From NCBI RefSeq assembly GCF_017114825.1, contig NZ_JADEVO010000006.1, forward strand, positions 124,001-188,000: a stretch of 64,000 nucleotides of DNA. Direction: 5' to 3'. The DNA comes from Pseudomonas gregormendelii (GTDB lineage Bacteria; Pseudomonadota; Gammaproteobacteria; Pseudomonadales; Pseudomonadaceae). The position numbers were made by a program, and so were the translations under genes. The number at the start of each line of letters is the position of its first letter. The first letter of the stretch is position 1. Below, piece after piece: positions 16,572 through 25,984 of this stretch. The notes under the pieces are model-generated. The model ran no database searches. It saw nothing but the letters and a program-made list of their open reading frames with translations, and had not been told where the DNA came from.

Positions 16572-17507
16572 ATGGCCGGCATTCTCGACACGGTAGATAA
16601 ACGCACGCAACTGGTGGGTGAGAATCGCCTTGAAATCCTCATGTTCCGCCTGGCAGGCCGGCAACTGTTTGCGATCAACGTGTTCAAGGTCCAGGAAGTG
16701 TTGCAGTTGCCAAAGCTGACCCTGATGCCCCAGCGCCACCCATTCGTCTGCGGCGTGGTCAATTTGCGGGGTCAGACCCTGCCAGTGATCGACTTGTCCC
16801 AGGCTATCGGCATGCGGCCATTGGTTCCGGGGCCGACCAGCACGATCATCGTCACCGAATACAACCGCTCGGTGCAGGCATTCCTGGTCAGTGGCGTAGA
16901 TCGGATCGTGAACATGAACTGGGAAGCCATCCTGCCTCCACCGACCAGCGCCGGCCGCCAGCACTACCTGACTGCGATCAGCAAGGTGGATGACCAGTTG
17001 GTGGAAATCATCGATGTCGAGAAAGTCTTGGCGGAAATCGTCCCGTACAATGCCAAAGTGTCTCGCGAGAAACTCGAGGACCCGGTGCTTGAGCGCGCAA
17101 GGGGCCGTGAAGTGTTGCTGGTGGATGACTCAAACGTGGCCTTGGCGCAATTGCGCGACACCCTGGGCCAGTTGGGCGTAAAGATGCATATCGCCAGCGA
17201 TGGTCTCAAGGCCTTGAGGATGCTCAAGGCCTGGGCCGATACAGGGGAGAACATGACCGACAAGTTGCTGATGGTATTCACTGACGCCGAGATGCCGGAA
17301 ATGGACGGCTACCGCCTGACCACCGAAATTCGCAACGATCCGCGCTTGCGCGGGCTTTACGTGGTGCTGCATACGTCGTTGTCCGGCAGTTTCAACGAGT
17401 CGATGGTGAAGAAGGTGGGTTGTGACAATTTCCTGTCCAAGTTCCAGCCGGACAAGCTGGTTGATGTGGTGCGCCAGCGATTGATGCTGGATGAAGTACC
17501 GGTTTGA
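16572..17507 (+). CDS. cheV: Chemotaxis coupling protein CheV
   Basis: 311 residues. An N-terminal CheW-like domain (about 15-165; NVFKVQEVLQLP, GVVNLRGQTLPVIDL) is joined to a C-terminal receiver domain (about 180-305). The receiver shows LLVDDSNVA, the phospho-acceptor region VFTDAEMPEMDGY and a conserved Lys (DNFLSKFQPDKL). CheV couples chemoreceptors to CheA and may act as a phosphate sink. ATG 16572 is set by AGGAGT just upstream. Confidence 0.92.
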   Translation: MAGILDTVDKRTQLVGENRLEILMFRLAGRQLFAINVFKVQEVLQLPKLTLMPQRHPFVCGVVNLRGQTLPVIDLSQAIGMRPLVPGPTSTIIVTEYNRSVQAFLVSGVDRIVNMNWEAILPPPTSAGRQHYLTAISKVDDQLVEIIDVEKVLAEIVPYNAKVSREKLEDPVLERARGREVLLVDDSNVALAQLRDTLGQLGVKMHIASDGLKALRMLKAWADTGENMTDKLLMVFTDAEMPEMDGYRLTTEIRNDPRLRGLYVVLHTSLSGSFNESMVKKVGCDNFLSKFQPDKLVDVVRQRLMLDEVPV

Positions 17508-17584
17508 TCAACGCCAGACACCCGTTCTTTGATTCAGGCCCCAAGCTCGTATAGGGTGACGTTTTTCCCCTCAGGAACCTGGCC

Positions 17585-18391
17585 ATGCTGCATCTGAGCG
17601 CACTCTATCGTTACCCCCTGAAATCCGGCAAAGGCGAGGCCCTGCAACAGGTCAGCCTGGACAGACTGGGCGTGGACGGTGATCGACGCTGGATGCTGGT
17701 GGACGAAGCCACCGGCCGCTTCCTCACCCAGCGTGCGGTGGCAACGATGAGCCAGTTGTCCGCCTTGTGGAATGCCCAGGGCGGCCTGACGCTTAGCGCT
17801 CCGGGGCATTCGACCATTGATATATCCCTGCCTGGCGGCGATGCCGAACTGCGCGGAGTGACCATCTTTAGCGACAGCCTGCGCGTACCCGATGCCGGAG
17901 ACGAGGCGGGTGCCTGGGTCAGCGAGTTCATAGGCAAACCTACTCGACTGGTACAAATCCCCCTCGATCGTGCCCGTACGACCCAGTCCGGCTATGGCAA
18001 GGACGATGATCAAGTGGCTTTCGCCGACGGCTTTCCGCTGTTGCTGATCGGCCAGGCGTCCCTGCAAGACCTGTCGCAACGGGTCGGGCGCCCGCTGGAA
18101 ATGCAGCGCTTTCGACCCAACCTGGTCATCGAAGGCAGTGACGCATTTGCCGAGGACGGCTGGAAGCGCATTCGCATCGGTGATGTCGAGTTCCGGGTGG
18201 TCAAGCCCTGTTCGCGCTGCATCCTGACCACGATCGATCCACAGACCGGTCAACGCAGCGAAGACCGTGAACCCTTGGCCACCTTGCAGAAATACCGGGC
18301 CCAGGCTGACGGCGCGATGTTCGGCCAGAACCTGGTGAACGACGGCAATGGCCGGCTGGAAGTCGGCATGCCAGTGACGGTGCTCGAATAA
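17585..18391 (+). CDS. MOSC-domain protein, YcbX-like
   Basis: 268 residues with an N-terminal MOSC beta-barrel (YRYPLKSGKGE, GLGxDGDRRWML-like segment) and a C-terminal MOSC domain containing KPCSRCILTTIDPQTG, whose Cys is the presumed Moco ligand. E. coli YcbX reduces N-hydroxylated compounds, but lacks here the fused ferredoxin domain seen in longer members. Function by family; substrate unknown. Confidence 0.82.
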   Translation: MLHLSALYRYPLKSGKGEALQQVSLDRLGVDGDRRWMLVDEATGRFLTQRAVATMSQLSALWNAQGGLTLSAPGHSTIDISLPGGDAELRGVTIFSDSLRVPDAGDEAGAWVSEFIGKPTRLVQIPLDRARTTQSGYGKDDDQVAFADGFPLLLIGQASLQDLSQRVGRPLEMQRFRPNLVIEGSDAFAEDGWKRIRIGDVEFRVVKPCSRCILTTIDPQTGQRSEDREPLATLQKYRAQADGAMFGQNLVNDGNGRLEVGMPVTVLE

Positions 18392-18404
18392 CGGCGCTGG
18401 AAAT

Positions 18405-18439
18405 AAAAATGCCCGGGTCAGATGCCCGGGCATTTTTTT
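18405..18439. terminator. Bidirectional terminator
   Basis: AAAAATGCCCGGG pairs with CCCGGGCATTTTT around a short loop, between the convergent MOSC and ppnP genes. Confidence 0.88.
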
Positions 18440-18459
18440 CGCTATGAAAACCCGCGGTT

Positions 18460-18744
18460 TTAGCCGCGGTATTCGCACAGGTAAGCGGTATCGACAGCCA
18501 CTTTCAGCTGGAACTTGCTGTTAGCTGGCACATTGAACTGGCTGCCTGCAGCGAAGGTTTCCCAGTCGGTGCTGTCTGGCAGCTTGACGGTCAGTGCGCC
18601 GCTCACGACATGCATGATTTCACGCTGGCTGGTGCCGAATTCATACTCGCCCGGTGCCATGACGCCGATAGTCGCGGGACCTTCTGCAGTGCCGAAGGCG
18701 ATGGACTTGACGGTGCCGTCGAAGTACTCGTTGACTTTAAACAT
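18460..18744 (-). CDS. ppnP: Pyrimidine/purine nucleoside phosphorylase PpnP
   Basis: 94 residues, a single cupin fold (YaiE/DUF1255 family): [35 protein letters not shown] and [13 protein letters not shown]. PpnP phosphorolyses diverse nucleosides to bases and ribose-1-phosphate. Start ATG 18744 has AGGAA upstream. Confidence 0.93.
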   Translation of the reverse strand: MFKVNEYFDGTVKSIAFGTAEGPATIGVMAPGEYEFGTSQREIMHVVSGALTVKLPDSTDWETFAAGSQFNVPANSKFQLKVAVDTAYLCEYRG

Positions 18745-18813
18745 GGGCGATTCCTCGAAAAGGGCTAAAAAGGGCCGGCCAGTATGCACAAGCCCCTGGG
18801 CGCCGTCACCACT

Positions 18814-19356
18814 CTAGGCGGGGAGAATCAGCGGCAACAGGCGCGCTGTATTGCGTGCGTCCTCGAGTGCCCGATGTTGTTGCCCGGTGAACTGCATGCC
18901 CGCCAGTTGCAGGGCGCCGTTGAGGCCCAGCGGGCGTTCCAGCCTGCGCACCTTGGCGAAGCGCTGCTTGAGGTTCATGTGCGGCACCCGACCGAGCAGG
19001 CTGTCGAGTTGCAGGCGTTGCCACTCCTGTACCAGCTGCTGGCGATCGTAGTCGCCCCAGCTGGCCCAGCCCTCCAGGCGTGATTCATGCTGGCCGAGCC
19101 AGCGCTCGAAGGCAGCCCAGACTTCGTCCAGGGGCTGCGCGGCGTCGATGTTGGCCTGGGTGATGTGCGTCAGTTCGCGGCAGAACGGCGTCAGCAAGGG
19201 ACGGCGTAGCGGCCGGACAAAACGCTGGAAATGATCGAGCTCGCGACCTTGGCGATCCACCAGGGTGGCACCGATTTCGATGATTTCCATTTCAGTTACT
19301 GGCCAACCACCCTCATCGGTGGTGGCTTCAAGATCAATGACCAGCCAATGGGGCAT
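18814..19356 (-). CDS. DEDDh 3'-5' exonuclease (KapD/ERI-1-like)
   Basis: 180 residues of the RNase T/DnaQ-like fold. Exo I is VIDLEAT (Asp and Glu), the middle Asp is in GDYDRQQL and Exo III is QHRALEDARNTARL with the catalytic His and Asp. Similar stand-alone proteins act on RNA, but the substrate cannot be told here. ATG 19356 has AGGA 9 bp upstream; the frame extends to 19404. Confidence 0.82.
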   Translation of the reverse strand: MPHWLVIDLEATTDEGGWPVTEMEIIEIGATLVDRQGRELDHFQRFVRPLRRPLLTPFCRELTHITQANIDAAQPLDEVWAAFERWLGQHESRLEGWASWGDYDRQQLVQEWQRLQLDSLLGRVPHMNLKQRFAKVRRLERPLGLNGALQLAGMQFTGQQHRALEDARNTARLLPLILPA

Positions 19357-19427
19357 CGCAGGTTTCCTGGTATCCGCGTCCTGATAGGCTTTGAGCGTAG
19401 CCAAACCCTGCGGTTCCGCCTAGCGGC

Positions 19428-21389
19428 TTATTCGACCTCGAGCAAAATCTGCCGATTTTTCACCTGGTCGCCGACACTGACCTGCAGGCGCTTGAGCACG
19501 CCGTCGATGCCGGACTTCAGCGGATGCTCCATTTTCATGGCCTCCAGCACCACCAGCAGTTGGCCTTTGTGCACGGTGCTGCCCTCGCTGACCAGTACGT
19601 CGACGATGGCGCCATCCATCGGTGCCTTGAGGGTGCCGGAGCTGATACTGGCCTGCGCGCTGACCGGCGCTTGCGTGCGGTCTTCCAGGCACAGGCTGCC
19701 GGGACGGGTGAACAGCCACAGGCGGTCGGCTTCGAGACGGTAGGCATGGCGCTGGCGAATGCCGTCGATGTCCAGGATGGCCCAACAGCCGTCGCATTCG
19801 ATCACGTTCAGGGTCAGGGCCTGGCCGGCGATGTGTACCCGGTAGGGTTGTCCTGCAAGCCCATTCAACTCCACGGCCCAGTCCTGCTCCGCCAGGCCCA
19901 GGCGATAGAGCAGGGGTACGCTGGCATTGCTGCGCCAGCCGGCCAGCGGCCCGGCATGCACCCGGGCCGAATGGTGATGGAACAGTGCGGCTGCGATCGC
20001 CAGTTCTGCAGCGCTCGGCACCCGCGGGCGCAAACAGTCGTGATCGGCGAAATGGGTCGCGATGAACCCGGTGTTGAATTCACCGCTGACGAACTGTGGA
20101 TGTTCCAACAGGCGCGCCAGTAGCGCCTGATTGGTCTGCACGCCCAGCAGCACGCTGTCCTGCACGGCGCGCACCAGCTTGCGCCGGGCTTCCTCGCGGG
20201 TGGCGCCGTGGGCGATGATTTTGCCGAGCATCGGGTCGTAGAACGGGCTGATATTCTGGCCCGCAATCAAGCCGTGGTCGATCCGCACAGTGCTTTGCAA
20301 GACGGGCTCCCATACCCCGACACGTCCGGTTTGCGGTAAAAAGCCCTGGGTTGGGTCTTCGGCGTACAAGCGCACTTCCATGGCATGACCGGTGAGCTGC
20401 ACTTGGTCCTGGCGCAACGGCAGCGGCAGTCCTTGCGCGACCAGCAACTGCCACGCCACCAAATCGAGGCCGGTGATCATTTCGGTCACCGGGTGCTCGA
20501 CTTGCAGACGGGTGTTCATTTCCAGGAAGTAAAACCGCCCTTGCCGGTCCAGCAGGAACTCCACGGTCCCGGCGCCGACGTAATTCACCGCGCGGCCGGC
20601 CTTGAGCGCCGCTTCTCCCATGGCCTGGCGCAAGGCTTCGGTCATCACCGGGCAGGGCGCTTCCTCGATGACTTTCTGATGGCGGCGTTGAATCGAACAG
20701 TCGCGCTCCCCGAGGTAAATCAGGTTGCCGTGCTCGTCGCCAAACAGTTGCACCTCGACATGCCGAGGATCGATCAGCGCCTGTTCCAGGATCAACTCAT
20801 CGCTGCCAAAACCGTTCAACGCTTCGGAACGTGCGGTGTGAATCTGCGCCAGCAGGTCACTTGCATCCTGTACCAGGCGCATGCCGCGACCGCCGCCTCC
20901 GGCACTGGCCTTGATCATCAGTGGATAACCCAGGCGCGCGGCTTCACGACCGAGGCTCGCGTCGTCCTGTTCAGCGCCCTGATAGCCATCGATACAGGGC
21001 ACTCCTGCGGCAAGCATGGCGATTTTCGACAGCCGTTTACTGCCCATCAGTTCTATGGCTTCGGGGCTCGGGCCAACAAAGGTCAGGCCGGCCTCCCGGC
21101 AGGCGAGGGCAAATTTGGCGTTTTCCGAGAGGAAACCATAGCCCGGGTGAATGGCGTCGGCACCCGTGCGGCGCGCGGCGTCGATGATCGCCGCAATGCT
21201 CAGGTAAGACTGTTGCACCGGGGCCGGGCCGATGTTCACGGCCTCATCGGCCATGCGCACGTGCAATGCGTCGGCGTCGGCGTCACTGAAGACGGCGACG
21301 GTGCGATAGCCGAGGGCTTGGGCGGTGCGCTGGATGCGACAGGCGATTTCACCGCGGTTGGCGACCAGGATTTTGTTGAAGGAGGGCAT
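19428..21389 (-). CDS. atuF: Geranyl-CoA carboxylase alpha subunit (biotin carboxylase and carrier)
   Basis: 653 residues. The N-terminal biotin carboxylase part (KILVANRGEIACRI, HPGYGFLSENAKFA, ASAGGGGRGMR, FLEMNTRLQVEHPVTE) occupies about residues 1-450. A C-terminal biotinyl carrier domain has VVLEAMKMEHPL, whose Lys is biotinylated. With AtuC it carboxylates geranyl-CoA to isohexenylglutaconyl-CoA. Its close relative is LiuD (3-methylcrotonyl-CoA carboxylase); the assignment to Atu rests on the operon with atuA-atuE. Last gene of the operon, 117 bp from atuE with a REP element between. Confidence 0.88.
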   Translation of the reverse strand: MPSFNKILVANRGEIACRIQRTAQALGYRTVAVFSDADADALHVRMADEAVNIGPAPVQQSYLSIAAIIDAARRTGADAIHPGYGFLSENAKFALACREAGLTFVGPSPEAIELMGSKRLSKIAMLAAGVPCIDGYQGAEQDDASLGREAARLGYPLMIKASAGGGGRGMRLVQDASDLLAQIHTARSEALNGFGSDELILEQALIDPRHVEVQLFGDEHGNLIYLGERDCSIQRRHQKVIEEAPCPVMTEALRQAMGEAALKAGRAVNYVGAGTVEFLLDRQGRFYFLEMNTRLQVEHPVTEMITGLDLVAWQLLVAQGLPLPLRQDQVQLTGHAMEVRLYAEDPTQGFLPQTGRVGVWEPVLQSTVRIDHGLIAGQNISPFYDPMLGKIIAHGATREEARRKLVRAVQDSVLLGVQTNQALLARLLEHPQFVSGEFNTGFIATHFADHDCLRPRVPSAAELAIAAALFHHHSARVHAGPLAGWRSNASVPLLYRLGLAEQDWAVELNGLAGQPYRVHIAGQALTLNVIECDGCWAILDIDGIRQRHAYRLEADRLWLFTRPGSLCLEDRTQAPVSAQASISSGTLKAPMDGAIVDVLVSEGSTVHKGQLLVVLEAMKMEHPLKSGIDGVLKRLQVSVGDQVKNRQILLEVE

Positions 21390-21426
21390 GGAGTCTTCGC
21401 TCTGGTTACACGGTGGATTTTCGGGC

Positions 21427-21502
21427 CTTTACGCGAGCAAGCCCGCTCCCACAGGGGATCTGTGGCGTTGACGAACCCTGTGGGAGCTGGCTTGCCTGCG
21501 AT
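21427..21502. repeat. REPIN (paired REP elements)
   Basis: Two inverted GTGGGAGC-type REP units (GCAAGCCCGCTCCCACAGGG and its partner CCCTGTGGGAGCTGGCTTGC) flank a short spacer between atuE and atuF. These are common in intergenic DNA of P. fluorescens and may stabilise or attenuate the atu mRNA. Confidence 0.8.
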
Positions 21503-21506
21503 GCTG

Positions 21507-22304
21507 TCACAGAGCCCATCCTGGTTTACGTTTTTGCACGAAAGCCATAGTCCCCTCGACTCCTTCAGGCCCGGTCACTGCGTCGCTGAACCATTGCGCC
21601 GCTTCATCCAGCAAGGCATCAGTCGGCTGTCCGGCACTGGCCAGCAACAGACGCTTGGTCAGTGCATTCGCTCCCGGCGCGCAACGCAGCACATGGGCCA
21701 GCACTTCATCGAGCCGCTCGGCCAGGGCCTGGGCGTCATGCTCGACGAAGTGCACCAGGCCGATCTGTCGCGCCTGGGTGCCATCAAATCGCGCGGCCGT
21801 CAGCGCCAGGCGCCGTGCTTGCGTCAAGCCAATGCGCTGGACCACGAACGGGGCGATCTGCGCCGGCAGGACTCCGAGGCTGGTTTCCGGCAAACCGAAC
21901 TGCGCCTGGTGATCCGCCAGCGCGACATCGCTCACGCACGCCAGCCCCAGGCCACCGCCCAGTACTGCGCCCTGCAGCACCGTGATCACCACTTGCGGCG
22001 CGTGCTGCACTTCCTGCAGCAGCGCACCAAACGCCCGATTCAGCTCACGAAACCCCTCCGGGCCTTGAGTTCGGGCGTTGGCCATATCCTTGATGTCGCC
22101 GCCGGCGCAAAAATGCCCCCCGGCGCCGCCGATCACCAATGCCCGAATGGCTTGGTCCTCGCGCACGCTCGCCAACAAGCCCCGCAGTTCGGCAACCATT
22201 TGCAAGCTCATGGCGTTGCGACTTTCCGGGCGATTGAGCGTGACGTGCAGCACGCCGTTATGCAATTCGAGCAGCAACGTCTGGCATACCGGCAAGCGGT
22301 TCAT
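21507..22304 (-). CDS. atuE: Isohexenylglutaconyl-CoA hydratase
   Basis: 265 residues of the enoyl-CoA hydratase/crotonase family: NRPESRNAMS, the oxyanion-hole segment GGHFCAGGDIKDM and AVLGGGLGLACVSDVALA. It hydrates isohexenylglutaconyl-CoA in citronellol/geraniol breakdown. The start ATG 22304 overlaps the atuD stop (ATGA), so the pair is translationally coupled. Confidence 0.9.
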   Translation of the reverse strand: MNRLPVCQTLLLELHNGVLHVTLNRPESRNAMSLQMVAELRGLLASVREDQAIRALVIGGAGGHFCAGGDIKDMANARTQGPEGFRELNRAFGALLQEVQHAPQVVITVLQGAVLGGGLGLACVSDVALADHQAQFGLPETSLGVLPAQIAPFVVQRIGLTQARRLALTAARFDGTQARQIGLVHFVEHDAQALAERLDEVLAHVLRCAPGANALTKRLLLASAGQPTDALLDEAAQWFSDAVTGPEGVEGTMAFVQKRKPGWAL

Positions 22305-23458
22305 TTCTTCTTCCCTGGCAGGATGCCCATGAGTTTGCAGATGATCCCCAACATGATTTCGTCGGCGCCCCCGCCGATCGACACCAGGCGCACATCCCGA
22401 TAGGCCCGTGCCACGGGGTTGTCCCACATGAAGCCCATGCCGCCCCAGTATTGCAGGCAGCTGTCGCTGACTTCACGCCCCAGGCGCCCGGCCTTGAGCT
22501 TGGCCATCGACGCCAGGCGGGTGACGTCCTGGCCCTTGATGTATTGCTCGGTGGCCTGATAGACCAGCGCCCGCAGGCACTCGATTTCGGTTTGCAGTTC
22601 GGCCAGGCGAAAGTGAATCACCTGATTGTCGATCAGCGCATTGCCAAAAGTCTTGCGCTCCTTGCAGTACTCGATCGTGCTGTCGACGCAGTGCTCCAGG
22701 CCCTTGAGCATGTTGGCCGCACCGAACAGGCGTTCTTCCTGGAACTGCAGCATCTGCATCATGAAGCCTGCCCCTTCGTGGCCAATGCGGTTGCGCTGCG
22801 GTATACGCACATTGTCAAAAAACACCTGGGCGGTTTCCGAACTGCGCATGCCGAGCTTGTCCAGGTGCGAGCTGAGGCTGATGCCCGCAGTATTCATGGG
22901 CACCATGATCAGCGACTTGTTGATGTGCGGCTTGTCGTCCGAAGTGTTGGCCAGCAAACAGATGAAATCGGCGCTCGGTGAGTTGGTGATCCACATTTTG
23001 CTGCCGTTGATCACATAATCGTCGCCATCCTTGCGTGCGCTGGTTTTGAGCCCGGCGACGTCAGAACCGGCTCCGACCTCCGACACGCCGATGCAACCGA
23101 CCTGCTCACCAGTGATCGCCGGGCGCAGAAATTCTTCCCGCAGTTCGTCGCTACCAAAACGCGCCAACGCCGGGGTGCACATGTCGGTCTGTACGCCGAT
23201 GGACATCGGAATACCGCCGCAGTGAATGGTGCCGAACTCCTCGGCCGCGACGATCGAGTAGCTGTAGTCCAGCCCCATGCCGCCAAACTTCTCCGGTTTG
23301 GAAATTCCCAGCAGGCCCAGTTCGCCGGCCTTGCGAAAGAGCTGGTGAATGGGAAAACGCCCGGCTTTTTCCCATTCGTCGACGTGGGGATTGATCTCGT
23401 TGTCGACGAATTGCCGGACCGTGCGGCGCAGTGCTTCGTGTTCCTGGGTGAAGATCAT
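22301..23458 (-). CDS. atuD: Citronellyl-CoA dehydrogenase (acyl-CoA dehydrogenase)
   Basis: 385 residues of the FAD-dependent acyl-CoA dehydrogenase family: CIGVSEVGAGSDVAGLKT (FAD/substrate loop), KMWITNSPSADF, and C-terminal QYWGGMGFMWDNPVARAYRD. In P. aeruginosa AtuD oxidises citronellyl-CoA to geranyl-CoA. It lies 24 bp after atuC and overlaps atuE by 4 bp. Confidence 0.9.
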   Translation of the reverse strand: MIFTQEHEALRRTVRQFVDNEINPHVDEWEKAGRFPIHQLFRKAGELGLLGISKPEKFGGMGLDYSYSIVAAEEFGTIHCGGIPMSIGVQTDMCTPALARFGSDELREEFLRPAITGEQVGCIGVSEVGAGSDVAGLKTSARKDGDDYVINGSKMWITNSPSADFICLLANTSDDKPHINKSLIMVPMNTAGISLSSHLDKLGMRSSETAQVFFDNVRIPQRNRIGHEGAGFMMQMLQFQEERLFGAANMLKGLEHCVDSTIEYCKERKTFGNALIDNQVIHFRLAELQTEIECLRALVYQATEQYIKGQDVTRLASMAKLKAGRLGREVSDSCLQYWGGMGFMWDNPVARAYRDVRLVSIGGGADEIMLGIICKLMGILPGKKK

Positions 23459-23482
23459 TTTTATTGTTCTCCTGATCGCCCT

Positions 23483-25099
23483 TTAGAAGCGGGCTACACC
23501 AAAACTGTTGGCGTGCAATGGCCGCACTTCGGCCTCGTGGCAGATGTCCAGCAGGTAGCCGAGCAAGGTCCGGGTGTCGCGCGGATCGATCAGGCCGTCG
23601 TCCCACAAGTTGGCGCTGCCATACAGGGCAGTGGACTGGCCGTCGAGTTTCTGCGCAGTGACCTGCTCCAGCATGTCGAGCATTTTCGGATCGGGCACCA
23701 GGCCATCCTTGAGTTGTTTGGCCTCGGTGACAATGCGCAGTACCTTGCCCGCCTGGGCGCCACCCATGACCGCCGTGCGGCTGTTGGGCCAGGCGAAGAT
23801 GAAGCGCGGATCGAGGCCGCGACCGCACATGGCATAGTTGCCGGCGCCGTAGGAACCGCCGACGACGATGGTCAATTTGGGCACGCGGGCGTTGGCGACT
23901 GCCTGGATCATCTTCGCACCATGTTTGATCACGCCTTGCTGTTCCGACTCGGTGCCGACCATGAACCCGGTGGTGTTGTGAAAGAACAGCAGGGGCGTCT
24001 GGCTCTGGTCACACAGCTGAATGAATTGCGCCGCCTTGCTCGCCCCCCTGGGCGTGATCGGGCCGTTGTTGCCGATGAAGCCGCAGGCGCGACCCTGGAT
24101 CTGCAAATGCCCGCAGATTGTCTGCTGATCGTACTCGCCCTTGAACTCGAGGAAATTCGACCCGTCGGCGATCCGCGCAATGATCTCCCGCGCGTCGTAG
24201 GGTTTTTTCGCGTCGTCGGGGATCAGCCCGAGCAACTCGTCGATGGGGTATAGAGGTTCTTCGAACGATGGCCGAGGGGGCATGGCCAGGCGTGCGTTCC
24301 ATGGCAGCAGGCGCAGAATCTCGCGCACCTGGCGCACGCCGTCGGCATCGTTTTCCGCCAGGTACTCCGCCGTACCTGCCACTTGTGCGTGCATCTCGGC
24401 ACCGCCAAGCTCCTCATCGGTGGCGATCTCGCCCGTGGCCGCCTTGAGCAGTGGCGGCCCGGCCAGAAACAGCTTGGCCTTGCCGCGCACCACCACCACG
24501 TAATCGGAGAGGCCGGGCTGATAAGCACCGCCCGCCGTGGCCGAGCCGTGCACCACGGTAATCTGCGGCAAGCCCATGGCCGACATCCGGGCCTGATTGG
24601 CAAAGCTGCGTGCGCCTTCGACAAAAATCTCCGCCGCATAATTGAGGTTGGCACCACCGCTTTCGGCCAGGGTAATGACCGGCAGTTTGTTCTCCATGGC
24701 GATCTGCTGCAGGCGCAGGGATTTTTTCAGACCACTTGGGGAAATAGTCCCGCCTTTGATCGCGCTGTTGTTCGCCACCACCAGCACGCGCACACCCGAC
24801 ACGTAACCGATGCCGGCGATCAGGCCGCCACCCGCCGAATGGCCATCCTTGTCATCGTGCAGCTTGTAACCGGCCAGACTCGCCAATTCAAGAAAAGGCG
24901 CGCCGGGATCCAGCAGCAGGTTGAGACGTTCCCGGGGCAGCAATTGCCCGCGCTGGTCGAACCTGGATTTTGCCTCGGCAGCCTTGTTCAGAAGATTCTG
25001 TTCGAGCTGACGCACCTGCTCGATACCCGTCAGCATTGCGGCATGGTTCTGCGCGAAATGTTGGCTGAAGGGGTCGACCTGGGACTGTATGACCGGCAT
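23483..25099 (-). CDS. atuC: Geranyl-CoA carboxylase beta subunit (carboxyltransferase)
   Basis: 538 residues with N- and C-terminal carboxyltransferase halves. ITLAESGGANLNYAAE, GSATAGGAYQPGLSDY, GFIGNNGPITPRGASKA and GGSYGAGNYAMCGRG are acyl-CoA-binding and catalytic loops. It receives carboxyl groups from AtuF biotin. The start is 3 bp downstream of the atuB stop, in the middle of the operon. LiuB paralogues are similar; context decides the call. Confidence 0.9.
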   Translation of the reverse strand: MPVIQSQVDPFSQHFAQNHAAMLTGIEQVRQLEQNLLNKAAEAKSRFDQRGQLLPRERLNLLLDPGAPFLELASLAGYKLHDDKDGHSAGGGLIAGIGYVSGVRVLVVANNSAIKGGTISPSGLKKSLRLQQIAMENKLPVITLAESGGANLNYAAEIFVEGARSFANQARMSAMGLPQITVVHGSATAGGAYQPGLSDYVVVVRGKAKLFLAGPPLLKAATGEIATDEELGGAEMHAQVAGTAEYLAENDADGVRQVREILRLLPWNARLAMPPRPSFEEPLYPIDELLGLIPDDAKKPYDAREIIARIADGSNFLEFKGEYDQQTICGHLQIQGRACGFIGNNGPITPRGASKAAQFIQLCDQSQTPLLFFHNTTGFMVGTESEQQGVIKHGAKMIQAVANARVPKLTIVVGGSYGAGNYAMCGRGLDPRFIFAWPNSRTAVMGGAQAGKVLRIVTEAKQLKDGLVPDPKMLDMLEQVTAQKLDGQSTALYGSANLWDDGLIDPRDTRTLLGYLLDICHEAEVRPLHANSFGVARF

Positions 25100-25102
25100 G
25101 GC

Positions 25103-25972
25103 TTAGTCCTTGTCCTGAAGTACTTCGGGCAGGTACGCTCGGTGAAAGCCGTTGTACGACTCGCTGTTGTGCGCCTTGTGCATGGGCCACGCCCGCCCGC
25201 CAAGACTCGCCGCGCCATCGATGCGCAGGGTGCTGCCGCTAATGAATGTCGCCGCCGGGCTGAGCAGGAAAACGATCGCCGCGCTGACTTCCGATTCGGT
25301 GCCGATGCGCTTGAGCGGAACATGCTCGCGCAGGGTCGGAATCACTGCCTTGAACGCACCCTCGTAAGTGTCCATGCCACTTGAAGCGATCCAGCCGGGC
25401 GCCACCGCGTTGACCCGCACGCCGGCGTACCCCCATTCGAATGCCGCCGTTTTTGTCAGGTTGTCCATGCCCGAGCGCGAGGCGCCGGAATGGCCCATGC
25501 CCGGCATGCCGCCCCACATGTCGGCGAGCATGTTGACGATCGAGCCGCCGTGCTTGCTCATGGATTGATTGAACACTTCCCTGGCCATCAGGAAACCGCC
25601 CACCAGGTTGGTGCGCATCACGGTCTCGAAACCCTTCTGGTTGATTGAGGCCAGCGCCGAGGGGAACTGCCCACCGGCATTGTTGACCAGGCCGTGGATG
25701 GGGCCATGCTCGCGGATCAATTCGCTGACAATATGCCGCACCGTTTCTTCCTCACGGATATCGCACACGACCCAGTCGGCCTGGCCGCCATCTGCGGTTA
25801 TCTCGCCGGCGACGTTCTCCAGCTTGGCCGCGTTGCGCCCCACCAGCAGTACATGGGCACCCAATGCCGCCAGTTCATGGGCGGTGCAACGGCCGATGCC
25901 GCTGCCGCCACCGGTCACGATGATGTTTTGCCCGGTAAACAAGCCGGCTTTGAAAATCGAATCGTAGGCCAC
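25103..25972 (-). CDS. atuB: Short-chain dehydrogenase/reductase of the Atu pathway
   Basis: 289 residues. The Rossmann motif TGGGSGIG is near residue 20 and LVNNAGG follows. At the active site the usual YxxxK is replaced by SGASR (within HSGASRSGMDNL), i.e. Ser for Tyr and Arg for Lys. A Ser at this place also occurs in 2,4-dienoyl-CoA-reductase-type members. The exact step AtuB catalyses is not settled; an oxidation of an alcohol/aldehyde or a reductase step is possible. Confidence 0.85.
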   Translation of the reverse strand: MAYDSIFKAGLFTGQNIIVTGGGSGIGRCTAHELAALGAHVLLVGRNAAKLENVAGEITADGGQADWVVCDIREEETVRHIVSELIREHGPIHGLVNNAGGQFPSALASINQKGFETVMRTNLVGGFLMAREVFNQSMSKHGGSIVNMLADMWGGMPGMGHSGASRSGMDNLTKTAAFEWGYAGVRVNAVAPGWIASSGMDTYEGAFKAVIPTLREHVPLKRIGTESEVSAAIVFLLSPAATFISGSTLRIDGAASLGGRAWPMHKAHNSESYNGFHRAYLPEVLQDKD

Positions 25973-25984
25973 GGTGACAGTCCT

